A DNA stretch of 64,000 nt from NCBI RefSeq assembly GCF_026460985.1, contig NZ_JAPKNM010000067.1, positions 1-64,000 on the forward strand, given 5' to 3'. Below, one piece after another: positions 20,434 through 28,787 of the stretch. The stretch is from Sphingomonas sp. (lineage in GTDB: Bacteria > Pseudomonadota > Alphaproteobacteria > Sphingomonadales > Sphingomonadaceae). The notes beneath the pieces were generated by a model. It was given only the letters and a program-made list of their open reading frames with translations, made no database searches and had not been told where the DNA came from. The position numbers were made by a program, and so were the translations under genes. Every line of letters starts with the position of its first letter. The first letter of the stretch is position 1.

Positions 20434-21324
20434 ATGCGGCGTGAAGACCTCGGAAGCCTAGCCATGTTTCTCTCGATCGCGGAGGAGCGGAGCTTCACCC
20501 GGGCCGCCGCAAAGCTCAGCATTTCGCAATCGGCGCTCAGTCACGCCATGCGACGGTTGGAGGCGAAGCTGGGGCTACGCCTCCTCACCCGGACGACGCG
20601 AAGCGTCGCGCCGACCGAAGCGGGAGAGCGGCTGATCGAGACCTTGCGGCCGGCATTGCGCGAGATCGACGACAGGATCGCGGCTTTGACGGACCTGCGT
20701 GAGCGGCCTGCGGGGACGATCCGGATCACGACGCCCGAGCACGCAGCGCGCACGCTCCTCTGGCCGGTGGTCGATCGTCTGACTGCGGAGCATCCGGACA
20801 TTCATGTCGAACTCAATATCGAGGCCGGCTTCACCGACATCGTCGCGGAACGCTTCGATGCGGGCGTTCGTCTCGGCGAGCGGCTGGAGCAGGACATGAT
20901 CGCCGTGCGCATCGGGCCCAGGTTGCGGATGGCCACTGTCGGCGCTCCCGCTTACTTTGCCCGGCATGGCCAGCCTGCGAGCCCGCACGAACTCGCCGCG
21001 CACCAGTGCATCAACCTCCGCATGGTGAGCGGCAGCGTCTACGCCTGGGAATATGAGAGGGACGGCCGCGAAGTGAACGTCAAGGTCGAAGGCCAGTTCG
21101 TTCTGAACGACGCCAACCTGATCGTGGCCGCAGCCGTCAACGGGCACGGCCTGGCGCATCTGGTCGAGGACCGAGCCGCTCCGTTGATCGCCGATGGCAG
21201 TTTGGTGCGCGTTCTCGAGGAGTGGTGCGAGCCCTTCGACGGCTATTACCTCTATTATCCGAGCCGCCGGCAACCGTCACAGGCGTTCAGCCTGTTCCTT
21301 GAGGCAGTGCGGTATCGAGATTGA
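20434..21324 (+). CDS. LysR family transcriptional regulator
   Basis: The product is 296 aa. The N-terminal winged helix-turn-helix is standard (LAMFLSIAEERSFTRAAAKLSISQSALSHAMRRLEAKLGLRLLTRTTRSVAPTEAGERL, residues ~8-66), followed by the periplasmic-binding-like effector domain. ATG 20434 is taken because a palindrome overlaps the upstream alternative at 20395. It is divergent from the aldo/keto reductase operon and so is its likely regulator. It belongs to the group whose partners are often oxidoreductase genes (family tendency). Confidence 0.92.
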   Translation: MRREDLGSLAMFLSIAEERSFTRAAAKLSISQSALSHAMRRLEAKLGLRLLTRTTRSVAPTEAGERLIETLRPALREIDDRIAALTDLRERPAGTIRITTPEHAARTLLWPVVDRLTAEHPDIHVELNIEAGFTDIVAERFDAGVRLGERLEQDMIAVRIGPRLRMATVGAPAYFARHGQPASPHELAAHQCINLRMVSGSVYAWEYERDGREVNVKVEGQFVLNDANLIVAAAVNGHGLAHLVEDRAAPLIADGSLVRVLEEWCEPFDGYYLYYPSRRQPSQAFSLFLEAVRYRD

Positions 21325-21365
21325 GTGGCGACCCTTGGCATCGCCCCATTGCGGACGTCGTTGGA

Positions 21366-21977
21366 TCAGAGCGTGACGACGATCTTCCCGAGCTGCTCAT
21401 TCGACTCCAGGAACCTCGTCGCTTCCTGGATCTGGTCGAATGGGAACGTCCGCGAGATCAGTGGATCAAGCCTGCCGGACTCCAGTCCATGGGAGATGAA
21501 GGCTTTCGCGCGATCAAGCGTCGCGTCGTCATCAATGATCTCATTGTAGAGATAGCCTTTCAGGGTCAGACTTTTGGCAAGCACCGCGAATTGCGGGAAC
21601 GGACCGGTGTCCGGGCTGAGCGCGCCATATTCCAGCAGGATGCCGCGCTTCGCCATCGCATTCGCCAGCTGCTCGACGGCAGGGCCGCCGATGGAATCGA
21701 ATACGACGCGCGCACCCTTGCCACGGGTTATTTCCATGACCTGCGCCACCAGATCCTCTTCGGCGGTGGCAATGACGTAATCGGCGCCGGCATCTAGCAG
21801 CGCCTGGCGCTTTGCGGCGGTGCGGGTCGTCGCGATCACCTTCGCGTCGACGGAATGTGCGACCTGGAAGGAAGCGATGCCGACGCTGCTGGACGCGGCG
21901 GTCACGATCACGAAGTCCCCGGCGGTGAGCTTGGCCTGATCGATCAGAGCTCCCCATGCCGTGATGTACTTCATCCA
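21366..21977 (-). pseudogene. truncated zinc-type alcohol/quinone dehydrogenase (3' part)
   Basis: About 204 residues match the C-terminal half of MDR-superfamily dehydrogenases. The nucleotide-binding part is present (ITAWGALIDQAKLTAGDFVIVTAASSSVGIASFQVA, then DAGADYVIATAEEDLVAQVMEIT) and the end is normal (ATRFLESNEQLGKIVVTL). The GroES-like N-terminal catalytic domain, about 120 residues, is absent. Homology begins abruptly at the WMKYIT segment near 21977, and the frame meets a stop a few codons further upstream. On the other side of the same point lies a LysR fragment on the opposite strand. The piece is almost certainly non-functional, a recombination remnant. Confidence 0.8.
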
Positions 21978-21978
21978 A

Positions 21979-22116
21979 GCCCTGGAGCGCGTACTGCCGG
22001 AATGGCGTTACGAGGCGCAATGCGTTCACGTCATCTACCCGTCAAACCGCTATATTCCACGCAGGGTCAGGGCGTTCGTAGAAGCGTTCGCATCGCACCT
22101 GCGCAAGCTTGGCTAG
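21979..22116 (+). pseudogene. LysR regulator C-terminal remnant
   Basis: The 45 codons ending at TAG 22114-22116 read ALERVLPEWRYEAQCVHVIY and then PSNRYIPRRVRAFVEAFASHLRKLG. This is the standard last segment of LysR effector domains (LVRVLPDW ... VHVVYPSRR..P.KVRAFVDFL). No helix-turn-helix or other LysR sequence precedes it, because the left neighbour is the dehydrogenase fragment on the other strand. The breakpoint is at about 21975-21979. Confidence 0.75.
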
Positions 22117-22308
22117 CCTCCCGAACAGCGCCGGAACCCCGGCTCATCGCAATGTTCGCTTCCCAGCCATTTTCGTGAGAACCCAGCAGCTCCTAAACGC
22201 TGTCCCCTTCGCCTGACGAGCGACTGCAGTCTGCGCGAACGGCAGGTTCAAGGCATCCTGGGCGCCATGGGAGGGCAAACAATGGGTGCCTAGCTGCCGC
22301 TGCCACCA

Positions 22309-24711
22309 CTACGGACGTTGCGAGTTGTTTCCACCAGCCAGACGGACCTCGACAGCGCTGCCGTCGTATCGAACCTCATGCCCGACCGTTTGCGCCACGC
22401 CCACGCCGGTGCCTGGCGACACCTCGACCACCCGAAATAGGCGTGTCTTCGGCATGCCGGGGTAAGCTCCCTGCCGCTGGCCGATGGTCAGCCTGCCTGC
22501 CTTGTCATCCAGTCTCAGCTCGATCGCCGCGCGTTCGCCGCGTCGCCAGCCTTGACCGTCGCCGGCGTCGTCATACAGCGTGAAGCTGCCGTCCGCGCCG
22601 CGGTAGATGCGGAGCTCGATCGGGAGCCCCGGCGACTGATCGGCATATTGCACGGGTTCGCCCAGCGGCAGGATCGCTCCCGCAGCGACGTGCAGCGGCA
22701 TCCGCCCGATCGGCGCCTCGACCAGGATGCGCTTCCCGCCTGCGTGACGCTCGCCCGTCCAGAAGTCGTACCAGTCCTTCCCCGCGGGCAGGTACACGTC
22801 CCGGCGCTCCGCACCTTTCTGCACCACCGGACTGACCAGGACCGAACGGCCGAACAGATATTGATCGGGCAAGTCGCGCGCCTGCGAATCTCCGGGGAAG
22901 ACCGTGCCGAGCGGATAGAGGAAGGATGCGCCCTTGTCGGCGACCTGCCACGACTGGGCGTAGAAGAACGGAAGCAACCGATACCGCAGCTTCACTGCGT
23001 CGATCAGGGGCCCGCGGGCCGCTTCGGGGAAGCTGTAGACTTCCTTGCCGGCGCCGGTCCCGTGGATTCGGAACATGGGATTGAACACGGCGAACTGGAG
23101 CCAGCGGGTGAACAGCTCCTGATAGGCGGGGTCGGTCGGGCTTCCGCCGAAGAAGCCGCCGATGTCCGCCGACCAATAGGGAATGCCGCTCATCGAGAAG
23201 TTGACCGCCGCCGGCACCTGGGCGCGGAAGACATCCCATCGTCCGGCGACGTCGCCCGACCAGGTGATGGCGGCGTTGCGTTGCTGCCCTGCCCAGGCCG
23301 AGCGCGTCAGGATGAACGGCCGCTTGGAGGGGTAGTCCTTCACCATCCCGTCATGCACCGCCGTGGTGTGCATCAGCGGATAGGCATTGTAGACGGTCGC
23401 TCCCGAGCCGATCGCCGTCGCCACGTTCCGCATCTCGCCCCAGCGGCCGCCAAGCTCGGCCTCGCTGCCGTCCAGCCAATAGCCGTCGAAGCCCAGCGTC
23501 CCAAGCCGTTCGGACACGTATCGCCAGTAGAGCCGGCGGGCCGGCGCGGAGAAGGCGTCGTACCAGCGGCCTTCGCCCGCGGGATACACGTTGGGATAGG
23601 TTTCCGAGTAAAGGCCGCCAATGGCGTCCAGCGCCTGGGTCGTATCCAACTCCTTGTCGAAACGCGGCCAGATGGAAACGATGCTGTGGACGTTCTGCCG
23701 ATGGAGCGCATCCAGCATGCCCTTGGGATCCGGGAAGCGCGCCGGGTCCATCCGGTGGCCGCCCCATTCGCCCGGCTTCCAATATTGCCAATCCTGGACC
23801 ACCGCATCGAGCGGAATGCCGAGCCGCCGATATTCCGCGGCGACGCCGAGCAGTTCGGCTTGCGACTGATAGCGTTCCTTCGACTGCCACAGCCCCCAGG
23901 TCCAGCGCGCCATCAGGGGCGCCGGGCCGGTGAGTTGCCGATACGCGCCGATCACCTCGTCGACATCGGGTCCGCCGAAGAGGAAATAGTCCGTTCCGGT
24001 TCCGGCCTGCGAGCGGAACACGATCCGGTTCACTGCCTGCGGCGTGGCGACATCGACGTCGGTCACCGCCGGATTGTTCCAGAAGATGCCGTAGCCCGCC
24101 GTCGAGACGAGCACAGGAACGCCCACGTCGGTGTTCGCCTGTTGCAGCCGTACCGTCGTGCCGCGATAGTCGAGCCGTCCGGCCTGGTGCTGGCCGAGGC
24201 CGTGGATCGCCTCGTCTCCACCGATTGCGAAAGAGAGTTGGACGGCCCCGTCGGGATCGGAAACGTCGCCGAGCTTGCGGCCGGCGCCGCCGACCTCGGA
24301 GACCAGCGGCTTCCCATCGGCGCCGAGCAGCGCCACCGCGCCTGTCCTTCTGTCGAACGCAAGCCGCATTGCCGGCGTGGAGAGAATGTAGCGATCCGCT
24401 TCCTCGGCCATTGTCCAGGCGACTCTTGCGGGCGTGCCGACCACTGCGAGCCCTGCCGATTCGGGAAACGCGTCCGTCTTTTGCACCGTGACGCGCACGA
24501 TGCGATCGCCCCAGAAGACAATCCTCAGCACGCCTTCCTTGACCCGGAAGCGCACGCCCGCTTCGTCGCGGGCAAGGAGGTCGGCCGAAGCGCTTTGACC
24601 GGCAGCCGGCGGCTGCCAGGGCGACTGGGCCCATGCCGGCGCGACGCCCAGAACCAGAGCAGCACCTCCCGCAAGCCGCGCCATCCAGAACGCCATCGTC
24701 CGTCCAGCCAT
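22309..24711 (-). CDS. GH31 glycoside hydrolase, alpha-xylosidase type
   Basis: The product is 800 aa with a signal peptide (FWMARLAGGAALVLGVAPAWAQ). It has the GH31 N-terminal beta domain, a (beta/alpha)8 barrel with nucleophile D414 in GYWLDGSEAE and acid/base D487 in TWSGDVAGRWD, and C-terminal beta domains with YDDAGDGQGW. The barrel sequence (SKERYQSQAELLGVAAEYRRLGIPLDAVVQDWQYW) is most like alpha-xylosidases that remove xylose from xyloglucan oligosaccharides. ATG 24711 with AGGTGGGGG upstream is preferred to a TTG at 24756. A GntR/FadR-type palindrome sits 22-36 bases upstream. The gene is transcribed alone. Confidence 0.9.
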   Translation of the reverse strand: MAGRTMAFWMARLAGGAALVLGVAPAWAQSPWQPPAAGQSASADLLARDEAGVRFRVKEGVLRIVFWGDRIVRVTVQKTDAFPESAGLAVVGTPARVAWTMAEEADRYILSTPAMRLAFDRRTGAVALLGADGKPLVSEVGGAGRKLGDVSDPDGAVQLSFAIGGDEAIHGLGQHQAGRLDYRGTTVRLQQANTDVGVPVLVSTAGYGIFWNNPAVTDVDVATPQAVNRIVFRSQAGTGTDYFLFGGPDVDEVIGAYRQLTGPAPLMARWTWGLWQSKERYQSQAELLGVAAEYRRLGIPLDAVVQDWQYWKPGEWGGHRMDPARFPDPKGMLDALHRQNVHSIVSIWPRFDKELDTTQALDAIGGLYSETYPNVYPAGEGRWYDAFSAPARRLYWRYVSERLGTLGFDGYWLDGSEAELGGRWGEMRNVATAIGSGATVYNAYPLMHTTAVHDGMVKDYPSKRPFILTRSAWAGQQRNAAITWSGDVAGRWDVFRAQVPAAVNFSMSGIPYWSADIGGFFGGSPTDPAYQELFTRWLQFAVFNPMFRIHGTGAGKEVYSFPEAARGPLIDAVKLRYRLLPFFYAQSWQVADKGASFLYPLGTVFPGDSQARDLPDQYLFGRSVLVSPVVQKGAERRDVYLPAGKDWYDFWTGERHAGGKRILVEAPIGRMPLHVAAGAILPLGEPVQYADQSPGLPIELRIYRGADGSFTLYDDAGDGQGWRRGERAAIELRLDDKAGRLTIGQRQGAYPGMPKTRLFRVVEVSPGTGVGVAQTVGHEVRYDGSAVEVRLAGGNNSQRP

Positions 24712-24732
24712 TCGATCCCCCACCTGAAATAA

Positions 24733-24747
24733 ATTTGTCTGACTAAT
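24733..24747. promoter_or_regulatory. GntR/FadR-type operator candidate before GH31 gene
   Basis: ATTTGTC-T-GACTAAT is an odd-centred palindrome with one mismatch between arms. It fits the FadR-subfamily GntR consensus TNGTNNNACNA exactly. It is nearly identical (13 of 15) to the site at 41233-41247 before a GH43 gene, at a similar distance from the start codon. Confidence 0.6.
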
Positions 24748-24849
24748 CGATGCCAAGAAATCCGGGCGCGAACAAGCGGTACCGCTCGCGCGCTATCGAT
24801 GCTCGACGCGCCGCTTGGCACGAGGGCACAGCCCCTCAACCTGCAGCCA

Positions 24850-25344
24850 TCAATCCTGCGCTTCGGAACCTCCATCGCCTTCAAGCTTGCGGCGAAGCGC
24901 CGTCAGGACTTTGTGCGTCGTTTCAATGTCCTCAACCCGAAGATCTTCCGAGAGTTCGTTGATCCAGGGCGCCTGCAAGCGCATGGCCGTCTCGTAAACC
25001 TGCCTCCCCTTGTCGGACAGAACGACGAGTTGCGCGCGCCGGTGATGCGGATTGGGCTGGAACGCGACGAGTCCCTCCTTCTCCAGGTCGTTGACGATGC
25101 GTTGAATATTCTGCCGGTGCGCCCCCAAGTCGCGCGCAAGCCAGGCGACCGGCTGCGGCCTGTCCGCCGCCACGATGGTGCCGAGGATTTGCCACCGGGC
25201 GCTGGTCAGGCCGAGGTCGGCGACCAGCTTGTCGCCCGCGGCAATCATGCGGTTGTTGAGGCTGAACAGCTCGAGGACGAGCTTGCTCAAGACGGCTCCA
25301 GCCGGGGTTCGCTTGGTTTCTCGCATCTGCCCGCATCTATCCAT
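24850..25344 (-). CDS. MarR family transcriptional regulator
   Basis: The product is 164 aa. Its winged-helix core reads LGLTSARWQILGTIVAADRPQPVAWLARDLGAHRQNIQRIVNDLEKEGLVAFQPNPHHRRAQLVVLSDKGRQVYE (residues ~43-118), the standard MarR DNA-binding region with its wing. A perfect palindrome lies immediately upstream of its ATG and within the divergent promoter of a small monooxygenase gene, so autorepression and control of that gene are likely. It is unrelated by family to the surrounding glycosidases. Confidence 0.9.
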   Translation of the reverse strand: MDRCGQMRETKRTPAGAVLSKLVLELFSLNNRMIAAGDKLVADLGLTSARWQILGTIVAADRPQPVAWLARDLGAHRQNIQRIVNDLEKEGLVAFQPNPHHRRAQLVVLSDKGRQVYETAMRLQAPWINELSEDLRVEDIETTHKVLTALRRKLEGDGGSEAQD

Positions 25345-25345
25345 A

Positions 25346-25363
25346 TTGACATCACGATGTCAA
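25346..25363. promoter_or_regulatory. MarR operator candidate
   Basis: TTGACATC-AC-GATGTCAA has perfect 8-bp arms two bases from the marR start codon. A second partial copy (TTGACATCATAT, starting at 25389) lies nearer the divergent monooxygenase gene. The spacing is suited to repressing both promoters. Confidence 0.7.
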
Positions 25364-25423
25364 ATAAATATGTCCTTATAGAGTCAAATTGACATCATAT
25401 TACCATATAGAACGGAGCCTACG

Positions 25424-25792
25424 ATGTCGCTATTGCGTCCAATGGATTCAGCCTTTCCGATAGAGCGTCAGCTCGGTGTCGATGCGTCCCCTGTGGTGCT
25501 CGTGAACGTCTTCACGCTCGACAAGGCGGACGAACAGACCTTCCTGCAAGCCTGGCAGGACGATGCGGATTTCATGAAGCGCCAGCCGGGCTTCATCTCG
25601 ACCCAGCTTCACCGCGCGATCGGCGAAAGTCCGACATATCTCAACTATGCGGTCTGGGAATCGACAGCGGATTTCCGTGCTGCGTTCACGCACCCTGAGT
25701 TCATCGCCAAACTCTCGGCCTACCCATCCGCGGCCGTCGCATCGCCGCACCTTTTCCAGAAGGTCGCGGTGCCGGGCGTCTGCGTCGCATAG
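25424..25792 (+). CDS. antibiotic biosynthesis monooxygenase (ABM) family protein
   Basis: The product is 122 aa and cytosolic. It has one dimeric alpha/beta-barrel ABM domain: VVLVNVFTLDKADEQTFLQAWQDDADFMKRQPGFISTQLHRA, then YLNYAVWESTADFRAAFTHPEF. Members oxidise quinones or polyketides without cofactor, or act as small stress proteins; which applies here is unknown. ATG 25424 has CGGAG 7 bases upstream. It is divergent from marR with the shared palindromic operator between, a common arrangement for quinone- or phenolic-responsive pairs. Confidence 0.85.
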   Translation: MSLLRPMDSAFPIERQLGVDASPVVLVNVFTLDKADEQTFLQAWQDDADFMKRQPGFISTQLHRAIGESPTYLNYAVWESTADFRAAFTHPEFIAKLSAYPSAAVASPHLFQKVAVPGVCVA

Positions 25793-25875
25793 CCGGCGCC
25801 ATTCGCGTCGCTGCGGAGGCCAAGGGGTTACGCAGCGGCGGCGTGACGACAGTCGCGGTTCAAGGAGGCAGAAGG

Positions 25876-27000
25876 ATGACCCTCGCACGGATCGGCATCG
25901 GTACCGCTTCGATCGGCATGGCGCTGATGCTGGCGTCTGCGGCGCCCGCGCAGCAATCGGCGGCGCCAAACGCGGGCCTCTATCTCGGCGCCGACCTTTC
26001 TTATGTGAACGAGATGGAGGATTGTGGCGCGATCTTCCGCAAGGGCGGCAAGCCGGTCGATCCATTCGCGCTGCTCAAGGCGGAGGGCGGCAACACGGTG
26101 CGCGTACGCATCTGGAACGACCCGCGCTGGACGCGATACAGCAACTATCCCGACGTGCTCAAGACGATCCGCCGCGCCAAAGCCGCGGGCCTGCAAGTGC
26201 TGCTCGATTTCCATTATTCGGACGACTGGGCCGATGGCGAGAAGCAGCGCGCGCCGGCCGCATGGGAGAAGCTCGGCACCGAGGAGCAGGCCAAGGCGCT
26301 GTACGACTATACGCGGGAGATTCTGGGGAAGCTCGCGGCCGAGAGGTTGATGCCCGAGCTCGTCCAGGTGGGCAACGAGACCAATCCCGAGCTGATGGGC
26401 GGCGTGAAGGAGCGTCCGATCGACTGGACCCGCAACGCGCTGCTGCTCAACGCCGGCATCAAAGCGGTGCGCGACGCGGGCAAGGCAAGCGGGACCCGGC
26501 CCAGGGTGATGCTCCACATCGCACAGCCGGAGAACGTCGTTCCCTGGTTCGACGACGCGACCGTGGCGGGGGTGATGGACTACGACATCATCGGCATCAG
26601 CTATTATCGGAAATGGTCGACCCGGACGATCGCGCAGCTCGGCGAGGTGATCGCCATGGCGAGGAAGCGTTACGATGCCGATGTCGTTGTGGTGGAAACA
26701 GCCTATCCTTTCACGAATGCCGGGGCAGACAAAGCCGCCAACCTGCTCGGCCCCGACACGCTCATCCCCGGCTATCCCGCGACGCCTCAGGGGCAGAAGG
26801 AATATCTGGTCGACCTGACCCGCGCCGTCGTGCACGCGGGCGGCATCGGTGTGGTTTATTGGGAGCCGGCCTGGGTCTCGACAAGGTGCAAAACGCGTTG
26901 GGGCGTTGGCTCCAATTGGGAGAATGCCGCCTGGTTCGACCTCGAGACGCATGAGGCGTTGCCGGCGTTCGAGTTCCTGCGGCAGCGTTACAGGGAATAA
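25876..27000 (+). CDS. arabinogalactan endo-beta-1,4-galactanase (GH53)
   Basis: The product is 374 aa with a signal peptide (MTLARIGIGTASIGMALMLASAAPAQQ), so it is exported. The GH53 barrel is complete: YLGADLSYVNEMEDCGAIFRKGGKPVDPF, GNTVRVRIWNDP, LLDFHYSDDWADG, acid/base E168 in QVGNETNPELM and nucleophile E274 in VVVETAYPFTN, ending with GVVYWEPAWV. It would cut beta-1,4-galactan side chains of pectin (RG-I). ATG 25876 has AAGGAGG upstream; an earlier in-frame start at 25843 lacks a good site. Just past the stop is a short imperfect tandem duplication. Confidence 0.93.
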   Translation: MTLARIGIGTASIGMALMLASAAPAQQSAAPNAGLYLGADLSYVNEMEDCGAIFRKGGKPVDPFALLKAEGGNTVRVRIWNDPRWTRYSNYPDVLKTIRRAKAAGLQVLLDFHYSDDWADGEKQRAPAAWEKLGTEEQAKALYDYTREILGKLAAERLMPELVQVGNETNPELMGGVKERPIDWTRNALLLNAGIKAVRDAGKASGTRPRVMLHIAQPENVVPWFDDATVAGVMDYDIIGISYYRKWSTRTIAQLGEVIAMARKRYDADVVVVETAYPFTNAGADKAANLLGPDTLIPGYPATPQGQKEYLVDLTRAVVHAGGIGVVYWEPAWVSTRCKTRWGVGSNWENAAWFDLETHEALPAFEFLRQRYRE

Positions 27001-27111
27001 CGCGCGAGCAAGGGAGTAACGCGCAAGCATAAGCGCCGCCGCGGGATAGGGATGCTTGGACGAGCCGACCAATGCCTATACGAATGGTCGCTTTCGGGCT
27101 CTACATGCCGG

Positions 27112-28764
27112 CTATCGTGCAAGCTCCAGAATTTGCCCGTCCGCAAGCAATCTCGCGCGGAGCCTGGCGTAATCGACGTCCTGCACCGGGACGCCCTCAT
27201 CGATTGCGATCGACGCCGCCGTGGCGGCGGATTGGCCGAGGATCATGAACACCGGCTCCATCCGGATCGAGCCGTAGGCGATGTGCGATGCCGAGAGCGC
27301 GACCGGCACCAACAGGTTCGCCGCCTCGCCCTTTCGCGGCACGATCGCGTCGTAGCTGATCGGATAGGCCCGACCAGGGCTCACTTCGATATTGCCTTCG
27401 TTGCGCACGAACCCGCGCGCATCGACGATGCGCTGCACATTGTGCGAATCCATGTTGTAGGAGCCCATGCCGATTGGCCTGGGCATTGGCCGGGTGCCGC
27501 GCAGATGCGGCTCGGCCATCACGAAATCGGACACCATCCGCCGGGCCTCGCGCACGTACATCTCGCGCGGCCAATGGGCGGTCTTCACGAACTCGTCCTT
27601 GCACAGCCCCCATTTCGACATTTCGGCACGCGTCTCGGCGGGGACACCGGGATCGTTCGCCATGAACCACAGCAGCCCCTGCTGGTAGGTCGTGTGCTCG
27701 CGCGCGATCGCGGCACGCTCGGCGTCACTGCCTTCGGGATAGCGATAGTTCATCCCGATATTATCGAACGAGAAGGCGCCGAAATTGTTGGTGTCGGTCT
27801 TGCCGTTCGGGATCCGGTCGAACTTCTGGAAGAAGTTGCGATGGCCTGCATGCATATAGCGCTTGAGCAGCGTGTACTGGCTGGCATCATAGGCCGTGGG
27901 CTTGGCGAACGGCACGCGGTTGGCGGGCACGTCGGTCAGGCACATGCGATAGGTATAGGCCTGGATCTTCGTATCGGCGGTACCGTCGGGAGCCGGGCGC
28001 TCGGCGCTGACCCGCGGCACCAGCCCGCTCCGGGGATCGCCGGGAACCCGGTAAGGGTCCACGTCGAGCGTGAACTGGTGGTTGGTGGTGTTCTCGAGCT
28101 GCACGCCGTTGAGCGTCTCGCCATAGGTCGCGTTGGCCTCGCGCCCCACGGTGAAGCGCACGCCGGCGCCGGCCATCAGGTCGCCTTCATAGGTCGCATC
28201 GATGAAGACCTTGCCCTCGAAGCGCTGCCCCGATTTCGAGTGGAAAGCAGTAATCTTCCCGCCGGCCATCTCCACGCCGCGCTTCGACCGGTCGAGCGGC
28301 TGGTTGCGGACGATCGTCACTCCGGCCTCGCGCGCCCAATCCTCGTAGATCCGCTCGCCGACCTTGGGCTCGAACTGCCACATCGCGTCGCCATCGACGA
28401 AATTCTCGGCGCGGGCGGGACGCGGTGCGTGGACCCAGACCGCGGCGTCGTCATAGTGGCGTTTCACCTTGCGGTAGAAGTCGAGCGAGAGGCCGCCGAT
28501 CGCACGATGGTTGCCGGTGTCGGACCAGCCGAGCCCGTTGGTCGACATGCCGCCGAGATAGTCCTCGCGGCACACCAACAGCACCGACCGTCCCAGCCGT
28601 CGCGCCTCGATCGCCGCGACGACGCCGCCGGAGGTGCAGCCATAGACGACGATATCGGCGGACATCGGCGACTGCGGCAACGCGTCGGCTTGGGCCACAG
28701 CCATTGTCGTCGGCGCAAGACAGGTCGCCGCTGCGAGCGCGCGGCAGAGAATGCGGTGTATCAT
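27112..28764 (-). CDS. secreted FAD-dependent oxidoreductase (PF12831 type)
   Basis: The product is 550 aa with an N-terminal signal (MIHRILCRALAAATCLAPTTMAVAQA). It has an FAD-binding Rossmann start, ADIVVYGCTSGGVVAAIEARRLGRSVLLVCREDYLGGMSTNGLGWSD, and the FAD-interacting IDATYEGDLMAGAGVRFTVGREANATYGE. This is the FAD_oxidored family often found in polysaccharide loci; substrate not known, and an oxidising role on a sugar or linked acid is inference. The start follows the receptor stop by 23 bp, so it is the last gene of the ECF-FecR-receptor operon. Confidence 0.85.
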   Translation of the reverse strand: MIHRILCRALAAATCLAPTTMAVAQADALPQSPMSADIVVYGCTSGGVVAAIEARRLGRSVLLVCREDYLGGMSTNGLGWSDTGNHRAIGGLSLDFYRKVKRHYDDAAVWVHAPRPARAENFVDGDAMWQFEPKVGERIYEDWAREAGVTIVRNQPLDRSKRGVEMAGGKITAFHSKSGQRFEGKVFIDATYEGDLMAGAGVRFTVGREANATYGETLNGVQLENTTNHQFTLDVDPYRVPGDPRSGLVPRVSAERPAPDGTADTKIQAYTYRMCLTDVPANRVPFAKPTAYDASQYTLLKRYMHAGHRNFFQKFDRIPNGKTDTNNFGAFSFDNIGMNYRYPEGSDAERAAIAREHTTYQQGLLWFMANDPGVPAETRAEMSKWGLCKDEFVKTAHWPREMYVREARRMVSDFVMAEPHLRGTRPMPRPIGMGSYNMDSHNVQRIVDARGFVRNEGNIEVSPGRAYPISYDAIVPRKGEAANLLVPVALSASHIAYGSIRMEPVFMILGQSAATAASIAIDEGVPVQDVDYARLRARLLADGQILELAR

Positions 28765-28787
28765 GACGTACCTCTCGTCCCTGCTGC

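Noticed and set aside
21541..22029. 162-codon minus-strand frame that could be read as an intact gene
   Set aside because: It is an out-of-frame shadow of the truncated dehydrogenase and crosses the scar.
22552..24732. 726-codon open frame on the plus strand
   Set aside because: Antisense to the GH31 gene, which has clear catalytic motifs.
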